Assembly (NCBI GenBank): GCA_900315945.1
Contig: ONAZ01000019.1
Coordinates: 1 to 49,964 of the forward strand
Reading direction: 5' to 3'
Source of the DNA: an uncultured Lachnospiraceae bacterium
GTDB taxonomy: Bacteria; Bacillota; Clostridia; Lachnospirales; Lachnospiraceae
Length of the DNA stretch: 49,964 nt
Shown: positions 1 to 7,350 of the stretch, one piece after another
Numbering within the stretch: the stretch's first letter is position 1
Layout of the letters: each line of letters starts with the position of its first letter
Position numbers and translations under genes: made by a program
The notes under the pieces: generated by a model
What the model was told of the DNA's origin: nothing
Seen by the model: the letters and a program-made list of their open reading frames with translations, nothing else
The model's database searches: none

Positions 1-80
1 TGGTTGTGGTGGTCTTATTTTGATACCTTCTTTTCAACCTGTATAAAATTTTCAATGTTCTTTAATTTAGCCTTGACTTT

Positions 81-485
81 TTATTTGCAGGCTATTCTTC
101 TGTTTCGTAACGTTTTAGCAACTGCCACCTGAAACACCTGTGGAGCCTGATGACTTGCACCATGAATTGCAGCGGCAGAAAGCCACCCTACACAGTATTC
201 ATTATCATAAAACCCCATAAGATTATGAATATACCGCATTGGTTCAGGTGCTCCCATCTCTCTAAACTCTGATGGCACAGCTATCCATAGACCTCTAGCA
301 CCAGAAACCAATTCACCCTTTGATCGAAGTCTTACTAATCTTTGAGAAACATCTCGAATAGGAACACCTAAGAGATGTGCACATTCTTCTGTTGTTACAG
401 TTATTATTCCGTGTGAAGTAAGCCAATCCTGTAATTGAGATGGACGGATTATACCTACATCCTGTTTTTCAATCATTGTATTCAT
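81..485 (-). pseudogene. Truncated AbiEi-like antitoxin
   Basis: About 134 residues resembling the N-terminal part of AbiEi-family transcriptional antitoxins: a winged-helix-like region (sequence around EECAHLLGVP) followed by the start of the antitoxin domain (GWLSAAAIHGASHQAP). The homology breaks off at LRNRRIACK and the reading frame stops, so the C-terminal half and any abiEii toxin partner are missing. The ATG at 485 is preferred over the in-frame TTG at 521 because a near-consensus promoter (493-521) ends immediately upstream of it. It lies next to copy A of the 196-bp direct repeat, as the intact abiEi at 9489-10070 lies next to copy B. Identity as an AbiEi fragment rests on motif recognition. 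Confidence 0.6.
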
Positions 486-492
486 ATTACAT

Positions 493-521
493 ATTATAAA
501 CGTTTTGTTTATTTTATGCAA
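493..521 (-). promoter_or_regulatory. SigA-type promoter of the truncated abiEi
   Basis: On the minus strand TTGCAT is followed after exactly 17 bases by TATAAT. The expected transcription start, 6-8 bases past the -10, falls at about 485-487, on the ATG of the downstream frame. The message would be leaderless. No Shine-Dalgarno sequence fits a longer frame. Confidence 0.6.
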
Positions 522-540
522 TATAAAACCAGATTTCCAC

Positions 541-736
541 TTATAATATCAAAGCTCTGTCCGGGAATAATAATAACTACAATTTTGACACCAATCGTGA
601 CACCAATTCTACACCAATTTGCTGTTAAACTATGTGAAAATATGTGATGATATATCAGATTGAAATCTTAAGAATTCCGTGAAATAAAGGGATTTATGAC
701 GGTTTGTTAAGATACGTGAAATAGGAAATCAATTTC
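541..736. repeat. 196-bp direct repeat, copy A
   Basis: Aligned without gaps to 10146-10341 with 7 mismatches. Internally it holds three short tandem copies of (T)GACACCAAT at 586-595, 598-607 and about 609-618, then three looser copies of a TTAA...CGTGAAA motif between about 625 and 720. The whole 522-831 interval has no convincing gene; the 70-aa plus-strand frame across it is not credible. The iterated motifs resemble recombinase or regulator binding arrays, but that is inference. Confidence 0.85.
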
Positions 737-831
737 TATACCAAGTTTTCTCAAATCATTATCATCACTCCAAATAAATCCTATTCAACTTGTGGTCACT
801 ATGACCACAAGTGACCTACTTAAATTCAAAT

Positions 832-1770
832 CTACATCTTTTTCCAACAGTTTGTTTTTAGGAATTCACTTATATCTGCAATATCTGCACTTTCATAATA
901 ATGAACAAGTTTATTTTTGAACTCCGGAACATGATTCTCTGGAATCACTATTAATCCAAGACCATGACTAATCATGAAATGATTTGCAAAAATTACAGAA
1001 GCGCGTTTATTGCCATCTAAGAACACCTGTGTTCTCATACAATACATACATAATTCAATAGCAATATCTACTTTGTCCTTGTCGTTTTTTAAAATATCAT
1101 TAATGCTTTCTATCACCTGAGATTCTATAGGCAATGGCGGGACATACTTCGTGCCTCCGATTGAAACCGTAACCCCGCGTATTCTACCTCCATCATGGAA
1201 AAATCCTTCATTAACAAGTTTTGCAATATGACACAATAAATAATAATTACTATCGGCCTGTATAACATCATTATCGATAATGAATTCCCATGCGTGCTTT
1301 AAATTGAGAATCTTCTGCACATCATCGGCAGTCATACCATTAACCGTTCCATTTTCGATTATTTCCTCAGTCTGTGGAAATGTCGTGGCAACTCCCTCTA
1401 AAACCGCCTGATCGTAGATATTAGCCTTCATATTTGCTCTAGCGAAATCAAGATTTCGAATCACTTCAGATGATAGTTCACTCTGAGTATAACCATTAGC
1501 TGCAAGTTCTTTATCAACTCTGCGGATTTGCTTTTTTAAGCTTCTAGCTTCCTTTGTGCTTCTTAAAAGCATCTGGTATAACTCATTTGAATACACATCA
1601 ACGTAAGTGGATGTCAATCTGCCATTCACTCTTTTTCGAATATATAAATACCTTCCACTACTATTTTCCTTCACTTCCGGGGAACCATCGTAGGGAATTA
1701 GATTCAAACGAGCCTGATAATCAGCTCTTTCTTGTAGTAGCTGTTGAATCACATTAAAATTACCGTCCAT
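832..1770 (-). CDS. Fic-domain protein with degenerate catalytic motif
   Basis: 312 aa. Fic-family enzymes transfer AMP or other phosphate-linked groups to target proteins and use an HPFxDGNGR-type motif. Here the motif reads QVFLDGNKR (Q248 to R256): the anion-binding GNKR is kept, but the catalytic His position is Gln. A flap region with YVPP is visible near residues 194-214. An LEG element at 124-126, followed by TTFPQTEE, resembles the (S/T)xxxE(G/N) inhibitory helix of class II Fic proteins. The start is supported by AAGGAGG nine bases upstream. It is transcribed from a promoter embedded in a 12-bp inverted repeat, suggesting autoregulation. It may be catalytically inactive, or act by altered chemistry. 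Confidence 0.8.
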   Translation of the reverse strand: MDGNFNVIQQLLQERADYQARLNLIPYDGSPEVKENSSGRYLYIRKRVNGRLTSTYVDVYSNELYQMLLRSTKEARSLKKQIRRVDKELAANGYTQSELSSEVIRNLDFARANMKANIYDQAVLEGVATTFPQTEEIIENGTVNGMTADDVQKILNLKHAWEFIIDNDVIQADSNYYLLCHIAKLVNEGFFHDGGRIRGVTVSIGGTKYVPPLPIESQVIESINDILKNDKDKVDIAIELCMYCMRTQVFLDGNKRASVIFANHFMISHGLGLIVIPENHVPEFKNKLVHYYESADIADISEFLKTNCWKKM

Positions 1771-1785
1771 TTATAGTTACCTCCT

Positions 1786-1839
1786 TTAGGGAACTTTTCT
1801 AACACTAGAATATCAGAAAGTTCCCTAAAACGCAATTAA
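1786..1839 (-). promoter_or_regulatory. Fic gene promoter with 12-bp inverted-repeat operator
   Basis: A perfect inverted repeat has arms TTAGGGAACTTT at 1786-1797 and AAAGTTCCCTAA at 1817-1828. On the minus strand, TTGCGT (about 1834-1839) and TATTCT are 17 bases apart. One arm lies in the spacer and the other just downstream of the expected start, abutting the ribosome binding site. This is the layout of a repressor operator; the binding protein is unknown. Confidence 0.6.
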
Positions 1840-1887
1840 TTCTGGTCGACTGGACCAAAAGTCACATATTTATACAAACATCTTAGA

Positions 1888-2139
1888 ATGAATTATTTTA
1901 TCAATTACTCCTATTCTCTTAAATACATCAAATCAGCTACAGGGAAGTTTGTGTCTTTAGATAGGCTTAAAGCCAAGAGATCTGAATTGATAAGTAAGCA
2001 AAAGAAGCTTCGTACAAGGTACTACTCTGCTAAAAATGCTGAGAAAGAGCTCTATTCAATCAAGCGAAATGTTGATAATATGCTAAAGGAGCCTAGAATA
2101 AACAAAGAGCGTAGAAAACATAGAAATCATGAGATATAA
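1888..2139 (+). pseudogene. Possible relaxase C-terminal remnant
   Basis: A short, very basic, predicted helical frame. From about residue 18 (ATGKFVSLDRL) it resembles the C-terminal tail of MobA/MobL-type relaxases of Lachnospiraceae elements: a helix rich in Lys, Arg and Glu ending in NVDNMLKEP and a charged tail. There is no clear ribosome binding site and no nuclease domain, so it is probably a decayed end of a mobilisation gene. This fits the truncated TraG nearby. The assignment is tentative; it could equally be an unrelated small basic protein. Confidence 0.35.
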
Positions 2140-2235
2140 ATAAAGACTTTCATAAAAAAACAGGCATTGGGCAGTTCTATACCTGTTGAAGTTGGTTCTA
2201 CTTGAATACCAAATTGACGTATCTATCCTATCCCC

Positions 2236-2526
2236 CTATTTCTTGCTACGAACCGCATTTATTTCTTCATTTATTTCGTCTAATGACATCTCAGGAAAAT
2301 CCTTTGCTTCAGAACGTATCTCATCTATTACCCTTTTTGCTTCAGTTTTAGTCATCTTATTTTGCGGAAGTTTAGCTGGAAAAGGAAGTCCTCTTTCCAT
2401 TCTTGTTCTTTCCATAAACATACGAAATGCAGTATTTAAGTCCATGCCCATAGATTCATAGATTTCTACACAATCTTCTCTTAACTTTTTATCTGATCTA
2501 AATTGGTTTAATACTTGCTCTGACAT
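2236..2526 (-). CDS. RelB/DinJ-family antitoxin (orphan)
   Basis: 96 aa from the ATG at 2526, chosen because AGGAGGAGG lies four bases upstream; the upstream in-frame start lacks this. The N-terminal half (RSDKKLREDCVEIYESMGMDLNTAFRMF, shown here only as landmarks R9 to F36) has the ribbon-helix-helix character of RelB/DinJ antitoxins, which dimerise, bind their own promoter and neutralise a RelE/YafQ-type RNase. No toxin frame follows before the convergent relaxase-like remnant, so it is an orphan. It sits in debris of a conjugative element, a usual place for such modules. Confidence 0.7.
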   Translation of the reverse strand: MSEQVLNQFRSDKKLREDCVEIYESMGMDLNTAFRMFMERTRMERGLPFPAKLPQNKMTKTEAKRVIDEIRSEAKDFPEMSLDEINEEINAVRSKK

Positions 2527-2716
2527 AATACCTCCTCCTGCCAACTACAATACACATACAAATTTAATTGTTTTGTAATTATATTATAACTTCATTTACG
2601 TATGTTTTCAACTAAATCGATGAAAAAAGCAGACCAACGCCTTATTATGTCAGCTCCCTGCGAAGCCCAAACGGTACAGGTGGCTAGGACGAACCATGCA
2701 GTATCCTCCACATAGA

Positions 2717-2875
2717 TTAACTTTTAGTCATATCTCCTAATGTTAAGCCTTTCAGCTTATCGATAGTGCTTTCTTCACTAGCTAATGCCAAATCAATTTC
2801 AGGTTCAACACCACCAATAACTCCTTCAAGTTCTTCCATTGTAAGTTCCCTGTTTAAATCTTTCATGATCATCAT
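2717..2875 (-). CDS. Small peptide with double-glycine-type leader
   Basis: 52 aa from the ATG at 2875, which has AGGGAGG eight bases upstream. The N-terminal part (MKDLNRELTMEELEGVIGG) has the look of a bacteriocin or lanthipeptide leader: acidic, with ELEGVIGG before the predicted cut. The remaining 30 residues are acidic, contain several Ser and Thr, and have no Cys. No modifying enzyme or C39 transporter is adjacent; the nearest peptide-maturation genes are 0.7 kb upstream and separated by a TraG fragment. It may be a RiPP precursor or a stranded leader peptide. Function is not assigned. Confidence 0.5.
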   Translation of the reverse strand: MMIMKDLNRELTMEELEGVIGGVEPEIDLALASEESTIDKLKGLTLGDMTKS

Positions 2876-3501
2876 AACTTTTTCCTCCCTAACACATATA
2901 CTATACAACTACTACAAATATATCTTCTGAATCCTAGAAGTGTAACAAAGGATCTTGTATTTCCTCTAGTATCTGATGTATTATATAAATCAATTGTTTC
3001 TTTACCTAGAAGCTCTGCTAAGTCTTTTAATGTCTCTCTTTCCTTTCCTCCTAGAAAAAGTAAGCTATCACAGTTACCCTCAATGGTTTCTGCGTGCTTA
3101 TTGTAATTGGCTTTAAGCTGGCTTTTGCTTTGTAGGATGATAGATACTGAGATGTTTCTAGATCTAATAATTGCTATAAGACGCTGCATATCAGGAATCT
3201 TAATGTTGGCAAATTCATCAAATAAGCATCTTACATGTATTGGAAGACTGCCTTTATAATAGTCATCTGCCTTAGTACATAAGAAATTCATCATATGTGA
3301 TATACAAAGAGCTGTTATAAAATCAAATGTTGAATCTGTATCTGATGTAACAATAAATAAAGCACTCTTTTTATCCCCTAAAGTGTCTAATTCAAGTTCG
3401 TCGTAACTCATTATTTCTCTTAGTTCTGCTATATCAAATGGTGCTAATCTAGCTCCACAGGATATAAGAATTGACCTAGCTGTCTTTCCTGTTGCTAATT
3501 G
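2872..3501 (-). pseudogene. Truncated TraG/VirD4 coupling protein
   Basis: Fragment of the conjugative coupling ATPase that links the relaxosome to the type IV channel. Recognisable landmarks in order are a segment reading ATGKTARSILISCGARLAPF just upstream of the annotated ATG at 3411, ELDTLGDKK, the Walker B-like LFDEFANI, ILQSKSQL and LGKETIDLYNTSDTRGNT. Both ends are lost: upstream of 3501 the frame meets a stop, and after about 2955 the sequence stops looking like TraG and runs into the start of the next small gene. It is surely non-functional and marks a decayed integrative conjugative element. Confidence 0.8.
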
Positions 3502-3550
3502 TCAAGGGTTTGTTGTACTTAAAACCTCAAAAGTTTTGACACAAAAGAAA

Positions 3551-3571
3551 TGCGATAATTGTTTTATCACA
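3551..3571 (-). terminator. Weak terminator after the UvrA-like gene
   Basis: Arms TGCGATAA (3551-3558) and TTATCACA (3564-3571) with one mismatch. On the minus strand they are followed by a T-rich run. The position, 30 bases past the UvrA-like stop codon, fits the end of the peptide-maturation operon. Confidence 0.5.
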
Positions 3572-3600
3572 TTCCTCTTTACGTTTTATTACATGAAATC

Positions 3601-5730
3601 TTATTTCCCGTCTTTGAGAATACCCTTATCATTAACCAAAGTAATATGCTTAGAAAAATACTTGAAAGCATTCTCTTCATGGTCTATGACGATTATTGTT
3701 TTTCCTTTACTTACCAACTCATCTAGTGACTTAATGACCATGTAGATTTCCTTATTGCTCAAGCCCTTAAACGGCTCATCTATCCCGATCACTTCATTAT
3801 TGGCTGATAACGCCTTAATAAGCTTCATCCGGATATTTTCGCCTCCGGATAAATCAGATATTTTTTCACCTATCTGCAAGTGCCCTAGCAAGAGATTCTG
3901 CGCCGCAATTAACTGTTTTGCAATAACACCATCCACATCCGTAAAAAATTCTATCCCTTCATCAATCGTCATTTTCCATATATCTTGAATACTATCATTA
4001 TTTATCTTGAACTTTTCAAGCCTTCGATCAAACCCTGTCCCTCTACAATCCTTGCACTCTAGACAAACCTGACTTTGGGAATCCGAACCAAATGTAATAA
4101 TTCCGGTTCCGTCGCATGTACGACATACACCGTCTGCACTAGCCATATTAGAGAAAAAAGTCTTATCTTGATGGTGTTTTTTTGCAAAAATCTGAATGAT
4201 TCGATTAGCTATATCAAGGCCAGTAGCTACAGTTGAGCGTACATTTCCGCCCATGGGCTTCTGATTAATATACAGGTAACTATCAAAGGTCTGAGGGAAA
4301 TACTCCCTTAACAAAGTCGATTTTCCTACACCAGACGACCCAGATATGATATTTAAGCGCTGAGGAGCAATTCTCAAATCAACTCCCTTATATGCATATA
4401 CATCAGAGCTTATATGAATTCTTTCTTCTCTTTCAATCGGGAGCGGTTCCAACTTGAAAGCCTGCCTTTGTTCTTTGATATATGCCTTTGTATCAATTAG
4501 CTTTCCACCTTTTTTACCACCGCCTTCCCCAAGGGTGATAATACGCTTTGCTTTCTCAAAAAACATTTCATGATGATCCACAACAAGGAGTGTATGTCTC
4601 TTTGAAAGCCCCAAAACATTGTTATAAACCACATTCTTCTCTTTTAATGATAAACCTGCTAACGGTTCATCCAAAACAATCAGCAAATCACTTAACTGTG
4701 ATGAGAAAACTTGAATTAACCTTAATCTCTGCAATTCACCGCCTGATAAAGAAGGTATATTTCTATTAATAAACAGATACCCAAGGTTTAACTCACATGC
4801 CTTTTTCGCAAAAGTATCTAACTGATTCAAAGAAAACTCAATTGCCTGACAATCATATTCTTTTCTCACCCTGTTAATCCAATGAAAAATGGTTTCAAAC
4901 GATTGCATCATTATTTCCCCAATGGAAAAACCACATACTTTATGGTTTCTATGGTTTACTTCGTACTTTTCTCCGTTACACTTGTCGCAGCTTAATTCTG
5001 AATAGAATTCTGCACTTGGTGAGAAATTCTTAAGCATTGGAACATCAGTCATAGGACCATAATACTGTGTAGTTCTAGTAGACGTATGATTTGTAACCTT
5101 ATATGTTATTTTATATTTACTATCACTGCATCCATACAGCAATGCTTTTTTTTGAGTTTCCGTTAACTGACGGAACTTTCGTGTTGCCGGTATACACCGA
5201 TCTGTACAATAAAGCTTTAAAATTTGCTTATAGAAGTCTTTATTCTTTCTCCAACACCTAATCGGAACCTCTTCGATTGTCTTATCATAATCTATTATCT
5301 TGTTAGGATCTAACTTCTTCAAATACCCAACGCCAAGGCATTGAGGGCATACGTTTTCAGATTTGTTAAGCACAAAATAATCATATGGGAATTCAAGTAA
5401 AGACGAATATATCTTTGCCAAACAAGGATTTAAAGAAAAATATGTACCAATCGTTGATCTAACATTATTATTTGAATTAAGCTGCTTTATAGGTATTGTT
5501 ACAACCATATTAGAAAACGATTGCACTTTATACTCTGGCTCATTTACACCGTCATAATACATGGCTCCCAATTCATGTAAACCTATTTGAGCAACTGTAT
5601 CATAGGCAAGAGAAGACTTCCCACTTCCAGATGGTCCAATTATTAAGTTGATAGCATTCTTTGTCAGTTCAACATCAATATTCTTTAAGTTATTTGTTTG
5701 AATACCTTTTATAACAATATTCTCAGCCAT
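3601..5730 (-). CDS. UvrA-like twin ABC ATPase of a peptide cluster
   Basis: 709 aa, against about 940 for housekeeping UvrA. Two ATP-binding halves are present: Walker A GPSGSGKS (32-39), signature LSGGE (328-332) and Walker B LIVLDEP (350-356); then GSSGVGKS (464-471), LSGGE (627-631) and VIGIDEP (647-653). Zinc-ligand Cys pairs are at 128/131, 248/251, 536/539 and 556/559. The short stretch between the first Walker A and the first Cys pair leaves little room for the UvrB-binding and insertion domains, so it is probably not a nucleotide-excision-repair UvrA. It starts 17 bases after the radical SAM gene and is surely co-transcribed. UvrA-like proteins such as DrrC protect producers from DNA-active natural products; a self-protection role here is inferred. 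Confidence 0.8.
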   Translation of the reverse strand: MAENIVIKGIQTNNLKNIDVELTKNAINLIIGPSGSGKSSLAYDTVAQIGLHELGAMYYDGVNEPEYKVQSFSNMVVTIPIKQLNSNNNVRSTIGTYFSLNPCLAKIYSSLLEFPYDYFVLNKSENVCPQCLGVGYLKKLDPNKIIDYDKTIEEVPIRCWRKNKDFYKQILKLYCTDRCIPATRKFRQLTETQKKALLYGCSDSKYKITYKVTNHTSTRTTQYYGPMTDVPMLKNFSPSAEFYSELSCDKCNGEKYEVNHRNHKVCGFSIGEIMMQSFETIFHWINRVRKEYDCQAIEFSLNQLDTFAKKACELNLGYLFINRNIPSLSGGELQRLRLIQVFSSQLSDLLIVLDEPLAGLSLKEKNVVYNNVLGLSKRHTLLVVDHHEMFFEKAKRIITLGEGGGKKGGKLIDTKAYIKEQRQAFKLEPLPIEREERIHISSDVYAYKGVDLRIAPQRLNIISGSSGVGKSTLLREYFPQTFDSYLYINQKPMGGNVRSTVATGLDIANRIIQIFAKKHHQDKTFFSNMASADGVCRTCDGTGIITFGSDSQSQVCLECKDCRGTGFDRRLEKFKINNDSIQDIWKMTIDEGIEFFTDVDGVIAKQLIAAQNLLLGHLQIGEKISDLSGGENIRMKLIKALSANNEVIGIDEPFKGLSNKEIYMVIKSLDELVSKGKTIIVIDHEENAFKYFSKHITLVNDKGILKDGK

Positions 5731-5747
5731 CTGAAGTTTCCTTCCTT

Positions 5748-6895
5748 CTACATTATATCTTTATATTCTTCAAACTCAGACAAAAAAGACTCCTTAATCT
5801 TTTCGATAGCTGCAATTGTATTATATATACGATTCTCCGGAATGTTATCCTTGTTTTTTAAAAGCCTTCTCGCTTGCAGATCAGCTGCATAAAGCGTAAT
5901 TAATTTCTGCATCCTGCATTTCGATTTGTCTCTTACTGTAAATGTCTTTTTAACAAGATAGTTTGCGCCAGGGCACATTGGACATACCGGATATATATAA
6001 CACGAATTAAAACAATCTTCATCAACAAACACCGAATGATCTTCAAAGTCTGTTTTCATTATATCATCAAGTTCTTCCTGACTAAAGGTCATAGGTGTCA
6101 CAAACGGACAAGGGCGTCTTGTCCCATCTGTGTCAAAGAAAATAGTTCCAGTCCCAATTCCACACCATTTTCTTTTTGGTCTATCTTTTTCCTCACACAT
6201 ATCAATTTGTCGTCCGAGCATTTGATCAACCATCAAATTATCATTCTCAACATAAAAATCAACTAGTTTTTTTAATTCAGGGATAATGTTCCTTACATAC
6301 CTTTCATCGCTCCAATCAAATTCTCCTTCAAAGAGATTCACTCCATCTATCTCTTTAAATCCCAAATTATGAATATATATGACATTATCTGCAAAATTCT
6401 TCAACGAATACTCAGATATAGTCATCTTAACGCCTTGATCCGGCCACGTATCCCTAAAAAAAGGAATATCAATCTTTTCATAGGAATTGCTCCGATTGTG
6501 ATTATGTGTTTCTGGCAGACCATCAAGGCTTAATCCAAGTACAAACGATGACTTATGTTCTCTAAACCAAGCTTTCATGTCATCATTTAATAAAGCGCCA
6601 TTTGTCGTTGCATAGAAAATATATGAGTCATCCGGATATTTCTCATGAGTGTACTCATATACTTTTTTTATCAGATCAAATTCTATAAGTGGCTCGCCGC
6701 CAATAAAAGTAATTTCTATCCCGTTCATATCATCAGGGACATTTTCAAATATCCAATCGATACTTTTGCAGGCAGTCTCAAAAGACATCCTGTTATTTCC
6801 ATCATGCTTCTGATAACAATATATACAATCGAGATTACAGCTATGTGTAACACAGAGGCTCGGCGAAAACCTAATGCCTTTTTTATATCACTCAT
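5748..6895 (-). CDS. Radical SAM/SPASM peptide maturase, split by -1 frame
   Basis: About 382 aa if read through a -1 shift. The ATG at 6895 has GGAGGAGA upstream and encodes MSDIKK. The zero frame then meets A-AAA-AAG at 6884-6878; slipping back one base gives GIRFSPSLCVTHSCNLDCIY and the canonical CxxxCxxC (C20, C24, C27). Without the shift the downstream ATG at 6788 would give a protein lacking the cluster-binding motif. Downstream are FIGGEP, SLDG and a C-terminal Cys-rich SPASM-like region (WCGIGTG, RRPCPF, then C..C..C..C in DEDCFNSCYIYPVCPMCPG). Such enzymes install thioether or carbon crosslinks in precursor peptides. It lies between the Cys-rich precursor and the UvrA-like gene. The slip may be programmed, phase-variable, or a sequencing or true one-base deletion. 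Confidence 0.8.
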
Positions 6896-6954
6896 GTGAA
6901 AATCTCCTCCAAAATTTTACTTTCCTAGAACAATACCGTCCATATCTATCATTT

Positions 6955-6991
6955 CAAAAAAATAAGCTGCCCATCGATTTCGATAGGCAGC
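6955..6991 (-). terminator. Terminator between precursor and maturase genes
   Basis: A 12-bp stem (6966-6977 with 6980-6991, one G-T pair and a 2-base loop) is followed on the minus strand by TTATTTTTTT. It lies 37 bases past the precursor stop and upstream of the radical SAM gene. It is likely a partial terminator that keeps precursor transcripts in excess over enzyme transcripts. Confidence 0.85.
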
Positions 6992-7028
6992 CTTGCATCA
7001 AAGACTAATACTTAGCATGAAGAAGATA

Positions 7029-7223
7029 TCAGCTACCTGAGCCACTGCAGCTTCTTCCGCAGTTACCAGAACAACCAGTCAAGCATCCACCCGAGCATGA
7101 CTGTCCACAATTGCCTGTGCAGCCACATCCGCTAGCGTAATATATTTCGCCAGCAAGTGCGGGGGTGTAATTTGCCTTCATACTCTTTAATTCATCAAGA
7201 ATAGTGTCATTCAACAGTCCCAT
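7029..7223 (-). CDS. Cys-rich RiPP precursor with CX3 periodic core
   Basis: 64 aa from the ATG at 7223, chosen because GAAGGAGG lies just upstream; the longer frame starts inside the promoter. The leader is about residues 1-31 (MGLLNDTILDELKSMKANYT and on to EIYYAS). The core is Gly/Ser-rich with C33 and then C35, C39, C43, C47, C51, C55 and C59, i.e. seven Cys at exact four-residue spacing. Two near-repeats are visible: CTGNCGQSCSGG and CSGNCGRSCSGS. It is followed by a terminator and then a radical SAM/SPASM enzyme, the classic layout for thioether-crosslinked peptides (sactipeptides, ranthipeptides). No exporter or leader peptidase is adjacent. A metallothionein-like role is an alternative, but the leader and neighbours favour a modified peptide. 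Confidence 0.8.
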   Translation of the reverse strand: MGLLNDTILDELKSMKANYTPALAGEIYYASGCGCTGNCGQSCSGGCLTGCSGNCGRSCSGSGS

Positions 7224-7262
7224 GAGCCTTAACCTCCTTCTGTATAGAATAACGGTAACTTG

Positions 7263-7291
7263 ATTATAGCGACCCACAGCAGCACTGTCAA
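7263..7291 (-). promoter_or_regulatory. Consensus SigA promoter of the peptide cluster
   Basis: A perfect TTGACA (7286-7291) and a perfect TATAAT (7263-7268) are separated by exactly 17 bases. Transcription would start about 33 bases upstream of the precursor ATG. No operator-like repeat is evident around it, so expression is predicted to be strong and perhaps constitutive. Confidence 0.85.
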
Positions 7292-7350
7292 GTTTTAAAA
7301 TGCGAAACTTCTAAATGTAGGGTTACAATTGATGTGAGACTTTAAGTATA

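Noticed and set aside
435-647. 70-aa plus-strand frame across repeat copy A
   Set aside because: No ribosome binding site; it overlaps the abiEi promoter and is interrupted or altered in repeat copy B, so it is not a gene.
541-736. Repeat copies as the 3' end of a tyrosine integrase gene
   Set aside because: The minus-strand frame contains a short GVTIGVKI-like run seen in some integrase tails, but no catalytic motif and no long frame; evidence is too thin.
541-736. Three short GACACCAAT repeats as a CRISPR remnant
   Set aside because: Units are 11-12 bases with no spacers of regular size and no cas genes in the window.
2560-2716. GC-richer stretch that looked like a structured RNA or gene tail
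   Set aside because: No consistent fold, frame or known motif could be defined; left unassigned.
3601-5730. Housekeeping UvrA
   Set aside because: Too short, little room for the UvrB-binding domain, and located in a peptide-maturation operon inside an accessory island.
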